Positions 1 to 6,815 of a stretch of DNA of 8,543 bases are shown here, one piece after another. The DNA comes from Thermoplasmata archaeon (GTDB lineage Archaea > Thermoplasmatota > Thermoplasmata > Sysuiplasmatales > Sysuiplasmataceae). The notes beneath the pieces were generated by a model that saw nothing but the letters and a program-made list of their open reading frames with translations, did no database searches and was not told the DNA's origin. The stretch spans positions 1 to 8,543 of the forward strand of contig JAKAPY010000068.1 of the NCBI GenBank assembly GCA_021811925.1, read 5' to 3'. The translations under genes and the position numbers were made by a program. Within the stretch, counting starts at the first letter, position 1, and the number at the start of each line of letters is the position of its first letter.

Positions 1-14
1 ATTCGACAGGAAAG

Positions 15-22
15 AATATAAT
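15..22 (+). promoter_or_regulatory. Possible TATA box for the APC-CBS permease transcript
   Basis: AATATAAT is the only clear TATA-like octamer in the 101 bases before the first gene. At the usual archaeal spacing of about 27 bases it would start transcription near position 45, leaving a leader of roughly 56 bases before the ATG at 102. No TATA-like sequence sits at the leaderless distance (about position 74) from that ATG. The box is nearly symmetric, so it could equally serve a leftward gene outside the window. Confidence 0.3.
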
Positions 23-52
23 GGTGTCATGTAAACAATAAAGCGACAAGGC

Positions 53-160
53 ATGGATTCCGTCCGGCCAAGTGTGCCAACTATTGCGGGTAGATTAGAA
101 AATGAAGGACTTGAAAACAGGCGTGGAGGCATCTGCACATGGAGAACCGGCAGATCTTAA
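53..160 (+). other. Short ORF resembling a winged-helix recognition segment
   Basis: An ATG at 53 opens a 35-codon frame ending at TAA 158-160, overlapping the start of the permease in another frame. Its middle (residues about 6-25, PSVPTIAGRLENEGLENRRG) resembles the recognition helix and wing start of MarR/ArsR-like winged-helix regulators, where a Ser/Thr-rich turn, a helix with LExEGL and an arginine-rich wing are common. In the same frame a TAA at 32-34 interrupts the upstream reading. It may be the remnant of a regulator gene, a leader peptide, or chance similarity. The resemblance was judged by eye over about 20 residues only. Confidence 0.2.
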
Positions 161-1985
161 GCGGCATCTTACCCTCAGGGACGTCTTTTTCCTTTCTTTC
201 GGGGGAGAATCACCCCTCCTCAGCCTGCTTACATACGGCGCTGTCGCGCTCAGCCTCGGCGGTTATCTCACACCCGTGATTCTCATTTTAGGTGCCCTTA
301 TAGTGCTTGTGAACGGCATGGTGGTCCACAGGCTCTCGACCCGCTTCACATCCACCGGCGGATACTACACATATGCAGTTCATTCACTTTCCGAGAGGAC
401 CGGCTTCCAGACGGGCTGGATGTATGTCCTTTACGCGATTCTATTTGGCTCCGCTTATGTAATTGGCGCAGCCTATGTCATCAACTATGTGTTCGGTTTT
501 TCCACCATTCTCGTCTCCATTTGCATGACCGTGCCCGCATTTCTTTTCCTGATTCTCGGAATAAGGCCCTCCGCCAAGTATGCAATCGTCGCCGGCATCG
601 TCGAGATATGCGTGTTGGCCGTGTTCTTTGCCTATTCCATCTACCTTGCCCATTTCACATTCTACGATCCGCTGACCTACCAGAGTGCGACGAGCATACC
701 TGCGGGAAAGCTGGCGCTTGCCATTCTGTTTGCGATGGGCATACCCACGGGATACGGTTCCATTGCACCCATATCAGGGGAGATCGTGAATGCACAGAAG
801 GTGGTCGGGAAGGCAGCCATTTCTGTCATTCTCGCCGGCGGTGCAATGGGTGCCTTTTTCATGTACGGTCTTGCAAACGTTATAATTTCTAACGGCGCAA
901 GCATCCGCGGAGTCACCGGCGCGAACGGACTCGGGGTGATTTCGCTCATACATACATTCTTCGGCGGTTCGGCTGAATTTTTCATATTTATCCTTGCAGT
1001 TGGCGCAATAAGCGACGGCATACTGGCAATTCTTTCGTTCGCCGCCGCGGCGTCAAGGACTATTTTCGGGATGGGCAGGGACAGGACGCTGCCCGGGTAT
1101 TTTTCAATGCAGTACAAGGGTCAGCCGCTGGCGGCCAATGCATTTGTCGGCATTCTCATGATCGCGATTTGCACGGTCATCCTGATTCCGCTTGATGCGG
1201 TGGATGCTTTCATTGCGCTTGGAACAATTTCCTCACTCGGCGGGCTTTTCATACATCTCGCCGCAAACTTCTCACTGCTCAGAATCGGCCTGAGAAAGGC
1301 AAGGAGGCGCGTGGGTGCGGGGATTAACACAATTGCCTCGCTGCTCTATCCGTACGGGGAGGCGCTTCTGGCCGTTGCAGCAGTAGTAATCACCTCGCTT
1401 GACCTTGTATTTTCACTTGTGTCCACTGACCTGATTTACGCCACGCTCTTTTTTGTGTGGATTGTCGTCGGATATCTCTATTCCGATACCAGGGAAATTG
1501 TTTTCAAGGCACCCATGGGCCGCATGAGGCCCGCTTCTTCAGGATCAGGCTCCGAAACATGGCGGGCGGTTGGGAAAATGACTGCAATGGAAATCAGAAG
1601 TGAGCTCCCGGACGTGCTTGTGGGGGAGGAGGATAAGCTGAAGGTCGCGATGAACAGGTGCCTCGATGCGGATTCGCCTGCTGCGATAGTCATCGACAGG
1701 CAGGGCAGGCCCGCGGGGACGCTGCTTCTCAGGGACATCACAACTTTGAGCGATGAAGAACTCAATTTCTATTCGGCTGTGGACTTTGCCAAGCCGGAGG
1801 TTGCAACCGTGACCGGAAACGAACATGCGCTTGCGCTTGCATCTGCCTTCAGGGAAAGCGGGTTGCCAATAGTGGCAATAATCGACAACAGTGGGAAGGT
1901 TGTCGGCACCGTGAGGGAAAGGGAGATCATAAGGAGGATTGCATCCCTCCGCGAAACACAGAAAGCAGACGCCACTGACAGCTGA
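102..1985 (+). CDS. APC-type amino-acid permease with C-terminal CBS-domain pair
   Basis: This is a 627-residue integral membrane carrier of the APC (amino acid-polyamine-organocation) superfamily, predicted to move an amino acid or related solute across the cytoplasmic membrane. A hydrophilic N-terminus (about 1-27) precedes TM1 (about 28-50), which carries a glycine-rich GGESP break at 34-38 where APC carriers unwind to bind substrate. About twelve hydrophobic segments run to about residue 466. A linker (about 467-492) leads to two CBS repeats: about 493-546 (LPDVLVGEEDKL ... AAIVIDRQGRPAGTLLLRDI) and about 566-613 (PEVATVTGNEHALAL ... VAIIDNSGKVVGTVREREI). CBS pairs usually bind adenine nucleotides, so transport is probably gated by energy or nucleotide state (inference). 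APC carriers are usually about 430-500 residues, and the tail accounts for the extra length. The ATG at 102 lies just after an in-frame TAG at 96-98; GTG 123 is the only nearby alternative start. Substrate is unknown. Confidence 0.9.
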   Translation: MKDLKTGVEASAHGEPADLKRHLTLRDVFFLSFGGESPLLSLLTYGAVALSLGGYLTPVILILGALIVLVNGMVVHRLSTRFTSTGGYYTYAVHSLSERTGFQTGWMYVLYAILFGSAYVIGAAYVINYVFGFSTILVSICMTVPAFLFLILGIRPSAKYAIVAGIVEICVLAVFFAYSIYLAHFTFYDPLTYQSATSIPAGKLALAILFAMGIPTGYGSIAPISGEIVNAQKVVGKAAISVILAGGAMGAFFMYGLANVIISNGASIRGVTGANGLGVISLIHTFFGGSAEFFIFILAVGAISDGILAILSFAAAASRTIFGMGRDRTLPGYFSMQYKGQPLAANAFVGILMIAICTVILIPLDAVDAFIALGTISSLGGLFIHLAANFSLLRIGLRKARRRVGAGINTIASLLYPYGEALLAVAAVVITSLDLVFSLVSTDLIYATLFFVWIVVGYLYSDTREIVFKAPMGRMRPASSGSGSETWRAVGKMTAMEIRSELPDVLVGEEDKLKVAMNRCLDADSPAAIVIDRQGRPAGTLLLRDITTLSDEELNFYSAVDFAKPEVATVTGNEHALALASAFRESGLPIVAIIDNSGKVVGTVREREIIRRIASLRETQKADATDS

Positions 1986-2117
1986 ATGCGCCTGCCTGTG
2001 CCTGCGGTATGAAGTCTTCTGCCGCCTGTTGTGCAACTTCCTGAAATGTTGGCCTGTGCCGCAGGCAGCGATTCCGTTCCCATCTTTGTTCTCATGGAAC
2101 GAACCGATGCCAATGGT

Positions 2118-2123
2118 TATATG
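2118..2123 (+). promoter_or_regulatory. TATA box placing a leaderless start at 2148
   Basis: TTATAT within GGTTATATG is centred 27.5 bases before the ATG at 2148, the expected distance from an archaeal TATA box to the transcription start. The candidate starts upstream at 2031, 2094 and 2121 have no comparable box at that distance. This supports a transcript that begins at or next to the 2148 ATG. Confidence 0.5.
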
Positions 2124-2147
2124 CCCCCGTTACTGCTGAAGAAGGCG

Positions 2148-3287
2148 ATGGCAGTCATCACTCTACCGCCTGCTCTTGCCGCTGTGCTGTTCGGAGTTGC
2201 AGGCGGTCTCGTCGGCTTTCTGATTGCCCTTGTGCTGAAGAGAAGAATACCCGGAAGATTTGCAATACTGATAACGGCAGCCATAGCAGGTGTTGCCTCC
2301 GAACTGATTTCCGGTGCGCTGGGGGAGCTGACAGGCAACGGTGCAGTCGTCCTGACTGCAAGGCTCATCGGCCTCTTCATGGGCGGGGCCATGTTCAGGT
2401 TCACCTTCAAGGGTCACTTCGGCAGCACGGCAGACTGGATGACTCCGTATCTGGCGAGTTCATTCGCTTCATGGACCGCATTTGCAATGAGCCTACAGAC
2501 GGTGGGATTTGTTTCTGTTGCTGCCGCAATAGTGGGCGGCTTCTGTGCCTCCACGCTCGGAAGGTTGGTTTCAAGGTATCTTCCCTCTACTGTGGAACAG
2601 GCTTCCGCCATGACGCAGATAGCGGGCCTGTCATGGGTGCTTGGCTTCATGGCCTATTCCATTGGCATTGTGGCGATTTACACATCATCGGGGGCCCTGG
2701 CACTCACACCCTTCGGGATATTCGCTGCCAGCAGCGTGGCGCTTCTGCTCTCGGTCCTCATCGCCCTGCCGTACGTCTCGAGGCAGAAAGTCTACTCGCG
2801 GCTGACAGCAAGAATCAGCAAACTGTGGAAGTACATGGGGTCTTTCATCCTTCTCTTCCTCTTCATAGCACTGCTGATACTGATTGGATATCAGAAGGCA
2901 TTTTCACTCATCATACTGGCAATAACCCTCGCGGGAGGCCTTGTTGCGGGCGTGGTTTCCGGGGCGGTTTCTTATTACCTCTCGAAGGAGAGAAGGGGCA
3001 TTCCCCCTCAGACTTTCAGTGCAATACTTCTCGGTATTTCGTCTGGACAGGGGATCGGTGTGATTGCCTCCATTGCGCTAGATACCTTTGTGGTCAGGTT
3101 CTACACGGATACCATACTGGAACTCATCTTCCTCTCTGGACTGGCGGCAACCGTTGTCGGTTTTCTACTTTCAGCCTGGAGGGTCAGCAGGTCTGCGCCG
3201 GTTGAAGAACAGCACACACCAGCCCAGCCTGAGGCGGCACCCGTTGCCGACGCACAGAATGAGAATCAGCCCAAACCACCGTCATGA
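2148..3287 (+). CDS. Polytopic membrane protein of unknown function
   Basis: I do not recognise this family. From ATG 2148 the protein has 379 residues with about ten hydrophobic segments rich in Gly, Ala and Ser, and short basic loops such as KRRIPGRF (about 31-38). It ends in a hydrophilic, Pro/Gln/Glu-rich tail of about 25 residues that is probably disordered. The segment AGGLV at about 18-22 followed by a basic loop recurs as AGGLV at about 262-266, also followed by a charged loop and another helix, which hints at internal duplication as in many transporters. No catalytic or metal-binding motif was seen. The frame is open from ATG 2031 (418 residues), with further ATGs at 2094 and 2121. 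I chose 2148 because of the TATA box and because hydrophobic sequence begins there. It lies between two amino-acid permeases, so a transport-linked role is possible but unsupported. Confidence 0.75.
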   Translation: MAVITLPPALAAVLFGVAGGLVGFLIALVLKRRIPGRFAILITAAIAGVASELISGALGELTGNGAVVLTARLIGLFMGGAMFRFTFKGHFGSTADWMTPYLASSFASWTAFAMSLQTVGFVSVAAAIVGGFCASTLGRLVSRYLPSTVEQASAMTQIAGLSWVLGFMAYSIGIVAIYTSSGALALTPFGIFAASSVALLLSVLIALPYVSRQKVYSRLTARISKLWKYMGSFILLFLFIALLILIGYQKAFSLIILAITLAGGLVAGVVSGAVSYYLSKERRGIPPQTFSAILLGISSGQGIGVIASIALDTFVVRFYTDTILELIFLSGLAATVVGFLLSAWRVSRSAPVEEQHTPAQPEAAPVADAQNENQPKPPS

Positions 3288-3348
3288 GCGTGCTTTTCAA
3301 CAATCATTATGATGGAATAAGGGATGCCACTCTCTGGAATGGCCGAAT

Positions 3349-3828
3349 ATGGCGGGCACTATTCTGCTCCGTGATATGCTGCATGACGATCTCGAGATCT
3401 TCTTCAAACAGCAGCTGGACAATGAAGCAAACTGGATGGCCGCATTTACATCGGAAAAGCCCGAAGACAGGACTGTTTTCGACGAACACTGGCGTAGAAT
3501 AATGGCTGATGCCTCAATCATGCGCAAGACAATCATATTCAACGGCCAGGTCGCGGGATATGTGTCAAAATACTTTGATGATGGCAGGGCCGAGATCGCC
3601 TACTGGATTGGCAGGGAATTCTGGGGCCGGGGAATAGCCACTTCCGCCCTTTCACAGCTTCTGTCTGTCATGGTAGAGAGGCCGGTGTTTGCAAGGGTCG
3701 CGAAGGACAACCTCGCGTCTTTTCGGGTCCTCGAGAAGTGCGGCTTCGCAATTATCGGGGAGGGAAGCGGTTACGCAAATGCACGCCGCGCTGAAACCGG
3801 TGAATACATAATGCGGCTCGATCACTGA
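3349..3828 (+). CDS. GNAT family N-acetyltransferase, RimL-like
   Basis: This 159-residue single-domain enzyme should transfer acetyl from acetyl-CoA to an amine on a protein N-terminus or small molecule. The N-terminal strand (ILLRDMLHDDLEIFF, about 5-19) is typical of RimJ/RimL relatives. The acetyl-CoA pyrophosphate loop is at 85-97 (YWIGREFWGRGIA), with W-G-R-G-I-A in place of the classical Q/R-x-x-G-x-G/A, as is common in this branch. The motif B region at 114-133 includes N121 and S124 (VAKDNLASFRVLEKCGF). Length is normal for the family. The next start-like codon upstream is absent before the TGA at 3310-3312, so ATG 3349 is well supported. The promoter is less clear than for neighbours: only GAATAA at 3315-3320 lies nearby. 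Similar proteins are common in bacteria, so lateral acquisition is possible (inference). Substrate unknown. Confidence 0.9.
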   Translation: MAGTILLRDMLHDDLEIFFKQQLDNEANWMAAFTSEKPEDRTVFDEHWRRIMADASIMRKTIIFNGQVAGYVSKYFDDGRAEIAYWIGREFWGRGIATSALSQLLSVMVERPVFARVAKDNLASFRVLEKCGFAIIGEGSGYANARRAETGEYIMRLDH

Positions 3829-3837
3829 GGGCACCGG

Positions 3838-3852
3838 GAAAAGCGGCTTTTC
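3838..3852 (+). repeat. 15-base palindrome, possible terminator hairpin or operator
   Basis: GAAAAGC-G-GCTTTTC is a perfect inverted repeat with seven-base arms around one base, centred at 3845. It lies 10 bases after the acetyltransferase stop and about 37 bases before the TATA-like box of the second permease. As RNA it would form a six-pair stem with a three-base loop whose 3' arm contains four U, so it may end the acetyltransferase transcript. It could instead be a binding site upstream of the permease promoter. Confidence 0.4.
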
Positions 3853-3879
3853 AAAGTTCGGGCACATCCCGGCAATCGT

Positions 3880-3885
3880 AATATA
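3880..3885 (+). promoter_or_regulatory. TATA box upstream of the second permease
   Basis: AATATA in CGTAATATAGAG is centred about 34.5 bases before ATG 3917, which predicts a transcription start near 3910 and a leader of about seven bases. This places the GTG at 3899 upstream of the transcript and argues against it as the start codon. Confidence 0.45.
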
Positions 3886-3916
3886 GAGCAACCCGCTCGT
3901 GCAGCCGAGAAACGGA

Positions 3917-5215
3917 ATGGGCGACAACCAGGGAGGGGCCTCATTGAGGAAGGCGATCAAGCTCCGCCACGCCGTTGCTCTCTATGTAACTTCTGTCATT
4001 GGTTCCGGCGTGCTGTTGCTACCGGGTCTTGCTGCCATTATTGCGGGCCCCGGCTCGCTGCTTGCGTGGATATTGCTCTCTGTTGCCAGTTTTCCCTTTG
4101 CGTTCACATTCGCTTCACTGTCATCAAGAAGGCCCGAATCAGGGGGAATATACTCTTTCGCAAAGGAAGCCTTTGGAAAACGCATTGCGACTGTCACAGG
4201 CTGGCTCTTTGCCCTCTGGGTGATTACCGGTGCGCCTGCCGTCTCTCTCATAGCTGCGTCGTACCTGGGCTATGCCTTCCCGCTTGACAGGCCGGAGACA
4301 CTCCTCCTCTCGTCGCTCATGCTTGTGACATCTTTCATAATCAATTACAACGGGATAGTTGTGAGCAACAGAGTGCAGCTTGGGGCAGTCGTCTCCATAA
4401 TAGCTCTCCTGATTGCCACTGTCATCGCCTCCGCATTCTATGTCAGGGTTAGTGACTTCACCCCATTCCTTCCTAATGGTCTTCTGCCTGTAGGGACCGC
4501 TGCTGCGCTTATTTTCTGGTCATACCTTGGTTATGAAAACGTTTCCAACGTTGCGGAGGAATTTGAGGACCCAAAGAGGGATTTCAAGAGAAGCATTGTG
4601 TTGAGCGCCCTGGTCGTGAGCGCGCTCTACCTCTCCGTCTCCTTCGTCACAATCGGGACGAATGCATACAGGACCGGAGGCAATATCGCTCCGTTTGCAG
4701 TAATGCTATCCCATGTGGTTGGAGCATATGGCGCTTCAGGAACAGCAATAATTGCGGTCTTCATAATCTTCAGCACAATCAATGCGTACACGGTTGGCAT
4801 GTCCCGTGTTTTCTATGCAGTTTCAAAGGACGGTGGTTTTCCCAGGGTGCTGGACCACATACACCCAAGAACCAAGGTTCCCGACAGGGCGCTCATTGCG
4901 TTATTCCTGCCGATGATTCCCACATTTGTCGTGTACTACTTCCTCAATGTTAATCTTGAGACGGCCCTTCTTGTGCCCAGCGGGGCTGCCATCGTGGTGT
5001 ATGTCATAGGATCAGCAGCCGGTGTCAGATTGACCGCTTCGAAAGAGGAAGAATCAGGCGGCAGAAGAATACCTTTTCTTCCATTGGCCTCACTTGCGAT
5101 ATCTCTTATTGTGCTACCATTCGTGGGGTGGCCCCTGCTCTTCAGCGCGGTTGTCTGCGTCGCTGCATTGTTCTACTCTTTCACCGCAATGGGCAAGCAA
5201 GAGTCAGGCAACTGA
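3917..5215 (+). CDS. APC family amino-acid permease
   Basis: This 432-residue integral membrane carrier belongs to the APC superfamily and should act as an amino-acid transporter or exchanger. TM1 (about 18-38) holds the classical GSG substrate-binding break in SVIGSGVLLLPG (26-37), followed by GPGSLLAW in the second helix region. YLGYENVSNVAEEFEDPKRDF is the typical TM6 and following cytoplasmic loop of the superfamily. About twelve hydrophobic segments and the overall length are normal, and there is no extra regulatory domain, unlike the permease at 102-1985, to which it is only distantly similar. The pattern recalls exporters of the YjeH type, but substrate and direction cannot be read from sequence. 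Start choice: ATG 3917 follows the TATA-like box. A TTG at 3944 preceded by GGAGG at 3932-3936 with seven-base spacing is an alternative, giving a protein nine residues shorter. GTG 3899 is less likely. Confidence 0.9.
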   Translation: MGDNQGGASLRKAIKLRHAVALYVTSVIGSGVLLLPGLAAIIAGPGSLLAWILLSVASFPFAFTFASLSSRRPESGGIYSFAKEAFGKRIATVTGWLFALWVITGAPAVSLIAASYLGYAFPLDRPETLLLSSLMLVTSFIINYNGIVVSNRVQLGAVVSIIALLIATVIASAFYVRVSDFTPFLPNGLLPVGTAAALIFWSYLGYENVSNVAEEFEDPKRDFKRSIVLSALVVSALYLSVSFVTIGTNAYRTGGNIAPFAVMLSHVVGAYGASGTAIIAVFIIFSTINAYTVGMSRVFYAVSKDGGFPRVLDHIHPRTKVPDRALIALFLPMIPTFVVYYFLNVNLETALLVPSGAAIVVYVIGSAAGVRLTASKEEESGGRRIPFLPLASLAISLIVLPFVGWPLLFSAVVCVAALFYSFTAMGKQESGN

Positions 5216-5226
5216 TTCAATTTTTC
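5216..5226 (+). terminator. T-tract terminator after the second permease
   Basis: The permease stop is followed at once by TTCAATTTTTC, with five T at 5221-5225. Archaeal RNA polymerase commonly stops at short T tracts without a hairpin. The next gene has its own promoter, which fits termination here. Confidence 0.4.
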
Positions 5227-5311
5227 CGGGGCAAACGCGGGCACTGCCGGGGAAGACTTTGAAGAGCCATGCACCTGCCACCCGTTTTGATGCCCTTGGT
5301 TGAAGACGTTG

Positions 5312-5338
5312 CGTGTCGATGACATTTAAATTGACACG
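5312..5338 (+). promoter_or_regulatory. TATA box flanked by an inverted repeat, VOC gene promoter
   Basis: TTTAAA at 5325-5330 is centred 28.5 bases before ATG 5356, the leaderless spacing. It is enclosed by a perfect six-base inverted repeat, CGTGTC at 5312-5317 and GACACG at 5333-5338, with 15 bases between the arms. A further GACA at 5321-5324 forms TGTC-GAT-GACA with the left arm. A dimeric regulator bound here would cover the TATA box and block the basal factors, as known for several archaeal repressors. That this is an operator is inference. Confidence 0.45.
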
Positions 5339-5355
5339 ACTCCATACTGAGTTCG

Positions 5356-5715
5356 ATGAATGAATTGAGGGTAGGTTCCATTGTCATGGACTGCAGGAAC
5401 TTTGAGGAGATGATGAATTTCTGGCAGCAGGTGCTGCACTATGTGCCACTCTATCCGGCGGAAGGCGGATGGGTTATACTCACAGATCCGGCCGGGCGTG
5501 GCCCGAATGTATCCATAAACCACGACCCTGAAGTGGAAAATCACAGGAACCGCCTTCATCTCGACCTTTATGCCAAAGACCAAAAAGCAGAAGTGAAAAG
5601 GCTTGTTGCCCTCGGCGCAAAGCTGCGCCGAAGCCCTGAGCCGGGAGAGGATTTCGTTGTTCTCGAGGATCCTGGCGGGAATCTCTTCTGTGTTGTGGAT
5701 GCAAAGGACCGATAA
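5356..5715 (+). CDS. VOC (glyoxalase/bleomycin-resistance fold) family protein
   Basis: This 119-residue soluble protein is a single vicinal-oxygen-chelate domain with two beta-alpha-beta-beta-beta units. The first unit starts at about 5-11 (RVGSIVM), followed by a helix with the family-typical FEEMMNFWQQVL (16-27). The second unit contains LHLDLYAKD with H68, a usual metal-ligand position, then a helix (about 75-85). It ends with the hallmark LEDPGGNLFCV (about 103-113), where E104 sits at a second ligand position. The first ligand position in strand one shows no His or Gln, so the metal set seems incomplete and glyoxalase I activity is not implied. Such proteins include dioxygenases, resistance proteins and uncharacterised lyases. 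The leaderless start at 5356 is supported by the TATA box. Function within the family is unknown. Confidence 0.85.
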   Translation: MNELRVGSIVMDCRNFEEMMNFWQQVLHYVPLYPAEGGWVILTDPAGRGPNVSINHDPEVENHRNRLHLDLYAKDQKAEVKRLVALGAKLRRSPEPGEDFVVLEDPGGNLFCVVDAKDR

Positions 5716-5740
5716 CAATCAGGGGAAGGGCCGCCACCCG

Positions 5741-5748
5741 AAACAAAA
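5741..5748 (-). terminator. T-tract after the glycosyltransferase gene
   Basis: Read on the minus strand, TTTTGTTT begins nine bases after the glycosyltransferase stop codon, preceded by TTTCTCGCA. Such T-rich stretches serve as archaeal transcription terminators. It falls in the 42-base gap between the convergent VOC and glycosyltransferase genes. Confidence 0.35.
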
Positions 5749-5757
5749 TGCGAGAAA

Positions 5758-6675
5758 TCAAAGCCTGAACTTGACAGCCAGATCAATCAGCGATGTGAAT
5801 TTGAGTATCGTGGAATCGTCCTGGACCCGCTTTCTCTGCACCGCTTTGCGCTTCTCGTATGTGGAGGACAACTGCTTCACAAAGTCCTTCAAGCCGATCA
5901 ACCTGGATCTGGTTGCCTGTGAGTTGCCTTCCAGCACATTCCCAATCATCCGCCTTGCGGCTGCAACCGTGAAAAGAGGCATCGCCACAATCAGGTTCCT
6001 CAATTGAAGATTCTTTATCATCATCATTGGATAGTTGCGCGCCTGATTCGCAAGACCGTAGCCGCTAAGGTTCTTGCCCGTTCCATTTCCCAGGTGAAAA
6101 ACAACCGACTTGGGCGCAAGCATCACCTTGTATCCCATCAGTCTTGTCCTTATCGAGAGGTCGACATCTTCAACATAGGTGTGGAACGATTCGTCGAAAC
6201 CACCTATCATCTCAAAGACGCGCCTGCTGATAAGGAGCGCTGCACCCTCGGCATATAGTATCTCTTTTGGATCGTCATGTGCTTCATAGTCGTCCGGCAT
6301 GGTGTAATCGACAAGGCTGCTCTGGCATGCTCCTATTTCAGTTTCGGAGAGCATGATATCCATTGCATTCTGGACAAAATCAGGCTTCACCCTCACATCA
6401 TTGTTGATGAAGAAGAGGTAATCTCCCTTTGCCGCCTTGGCTGCTGCATTGTTCCCGCCCGCGTAATGCAAATTTGAAGCCAGCGGCAGTGCGCGGTACC
6501 TTTCGCCCTTGTAATTGGCTTTGAACCATTCAACCGAGCCGTCGGTTGAGTTGTTGTCGGCAAGTATCACTTCAAAATTGGGGTAGGTGATTTTTGAAAG
6601 ACTGCGAAAGCAGTCACGCAGAAACCTGAGTCCATTGTAGTTCAGGACGATTACGGTTACCTTCGGGTATAGCAT
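5758..6675 (-). CDS. Family 2 glycosyltransferase (rhamnosyltransferase-like)
   Basis: This 305-residue GT-A fold inverting glycosyltransferase should move a sugar from a nucleotide-sugar donor to a glycan or lipid acceptor at the cytoplasmic face. Visible motifs in order: VTVIVLNYNG (6-15) at the nucleotide-binding strand; ADNNSTDGS (39-47); AGGNNAA (72-78); INNDV (90-94), the DxD-equivalent metal and donor site; EGAALLISRRVF (143-154); GGFDESF (158-164); and YVEDVDLSIR (167-176) with the acidic pair that includes the usual catalytic base. This order matches WbbL/rhamnosyltransferase-type members. No transmembrane segment is obvious; the C-terminal third is basic and helical. ATG 6675 places the first strand at residue 6 as usual in the family. 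ATG 6705 in the same frame would add ten residues. Only a weak TTAT lies upstream, at 6702-6699. No other glycan gene is adjacent, so the pathway is unknown. Confidence 0.9.
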   Translation of the reverse strand: MLYPKVTVIVLNYNGLRFLRDCFRSLSKITYPNFEVILADNNSTDGSVEWFKANYKGERYRALPLASNLHYAGGNNAAAKAAKGDYLFFINNDVRVKPDFVQNAMDIMLSETEIGACQSSLVDYTMPDDYEAHDDPKEILYAEGAALLISRRVFEMIGGFDESFHTYVEDVDLSIRTRLMGYKVMLAPKSVVFHLGNGTGKNLSGYGLANQARNYPMMMIKNLQLRNLIVAMPLFTVAAARRMIGNVLEGNSQATRSRLIGLKDFVKQLSSTYEKRKAVQRKRVQDDSTILKFTSLIDLAVKFRL

Positions 6676-6784
6676 TTCAGCCCCTAGTGTCTGCACCCAT
6701 AACATTTCCTGATTACTTGAACATAACTACGCTGCTCGAGAAAAGTGTGCGGCTGGACATTTCACTGCAGACTTGGCATCAGCT

Positions 6785-6790
6785 TAAATT
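6785..6790 (+). promoter_or_regulatory. TATA box placing a leaderless start at 6816
   Basis: TTAAAT in AGCTTAAATTGG is centred 28.5 bases before ATG 6816. The longer reading of this frame, from GTG 6687, has no comparable box and would overlap the promoter region of the divergent glycosyltransferase gene. Confidence 0.5.
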
Positions 6791-6815
6791 GGAATCGCTG
6801 TTTACGCCAAGCCTG

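Noticed and set aside
21..41. Six-codon ORF at the left edge next to the TATA-like box
   Set aside because: Too short to judge, it would lie upstream of the predicted transcription start, and no attenuator structure was seen.
677..1117. - strand open frame of 146 codons opposite the first permease
   Set aside because: Composition mirrors the permease on the opposite strand (Ala, Pro and Met rich), with no recognisable domain; the + strand permease explains the region fully.
2052..2066. Short inverted repeat GCCTG/CAGGC after the first permease
   Set aside because: Only a five-base stem with no following T tract; too weak to call a terminator or operator.
2471..3205. Long + strand open frame of 244 codons inside the membrane-protein gene
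   Set aside because: Its translation is rich in Cys, His and Arg with no hydrophobic pattern or motif, and it lies wholly within the 2148-3287 gene, whose frame gives a coherent membrane protein. It is an out-of-frame shadow.
3284..3502. Small + strand frame starting at ATGA overlapping the membrane-protein stop
   Set aside because: The overlap looks like translational coupling, but the translation is low in structure and overlaps the acetyltransferase, whose frame matches its family from the first residues.
6687..6815. N-terminal extension of the zinc-ribbon protein from GTG 6687
   Set aside because: It would add 43 residues without any motif, overlaps the divergent promoter region and includes the TATA box at 6785; ATG 6816 is better supported.
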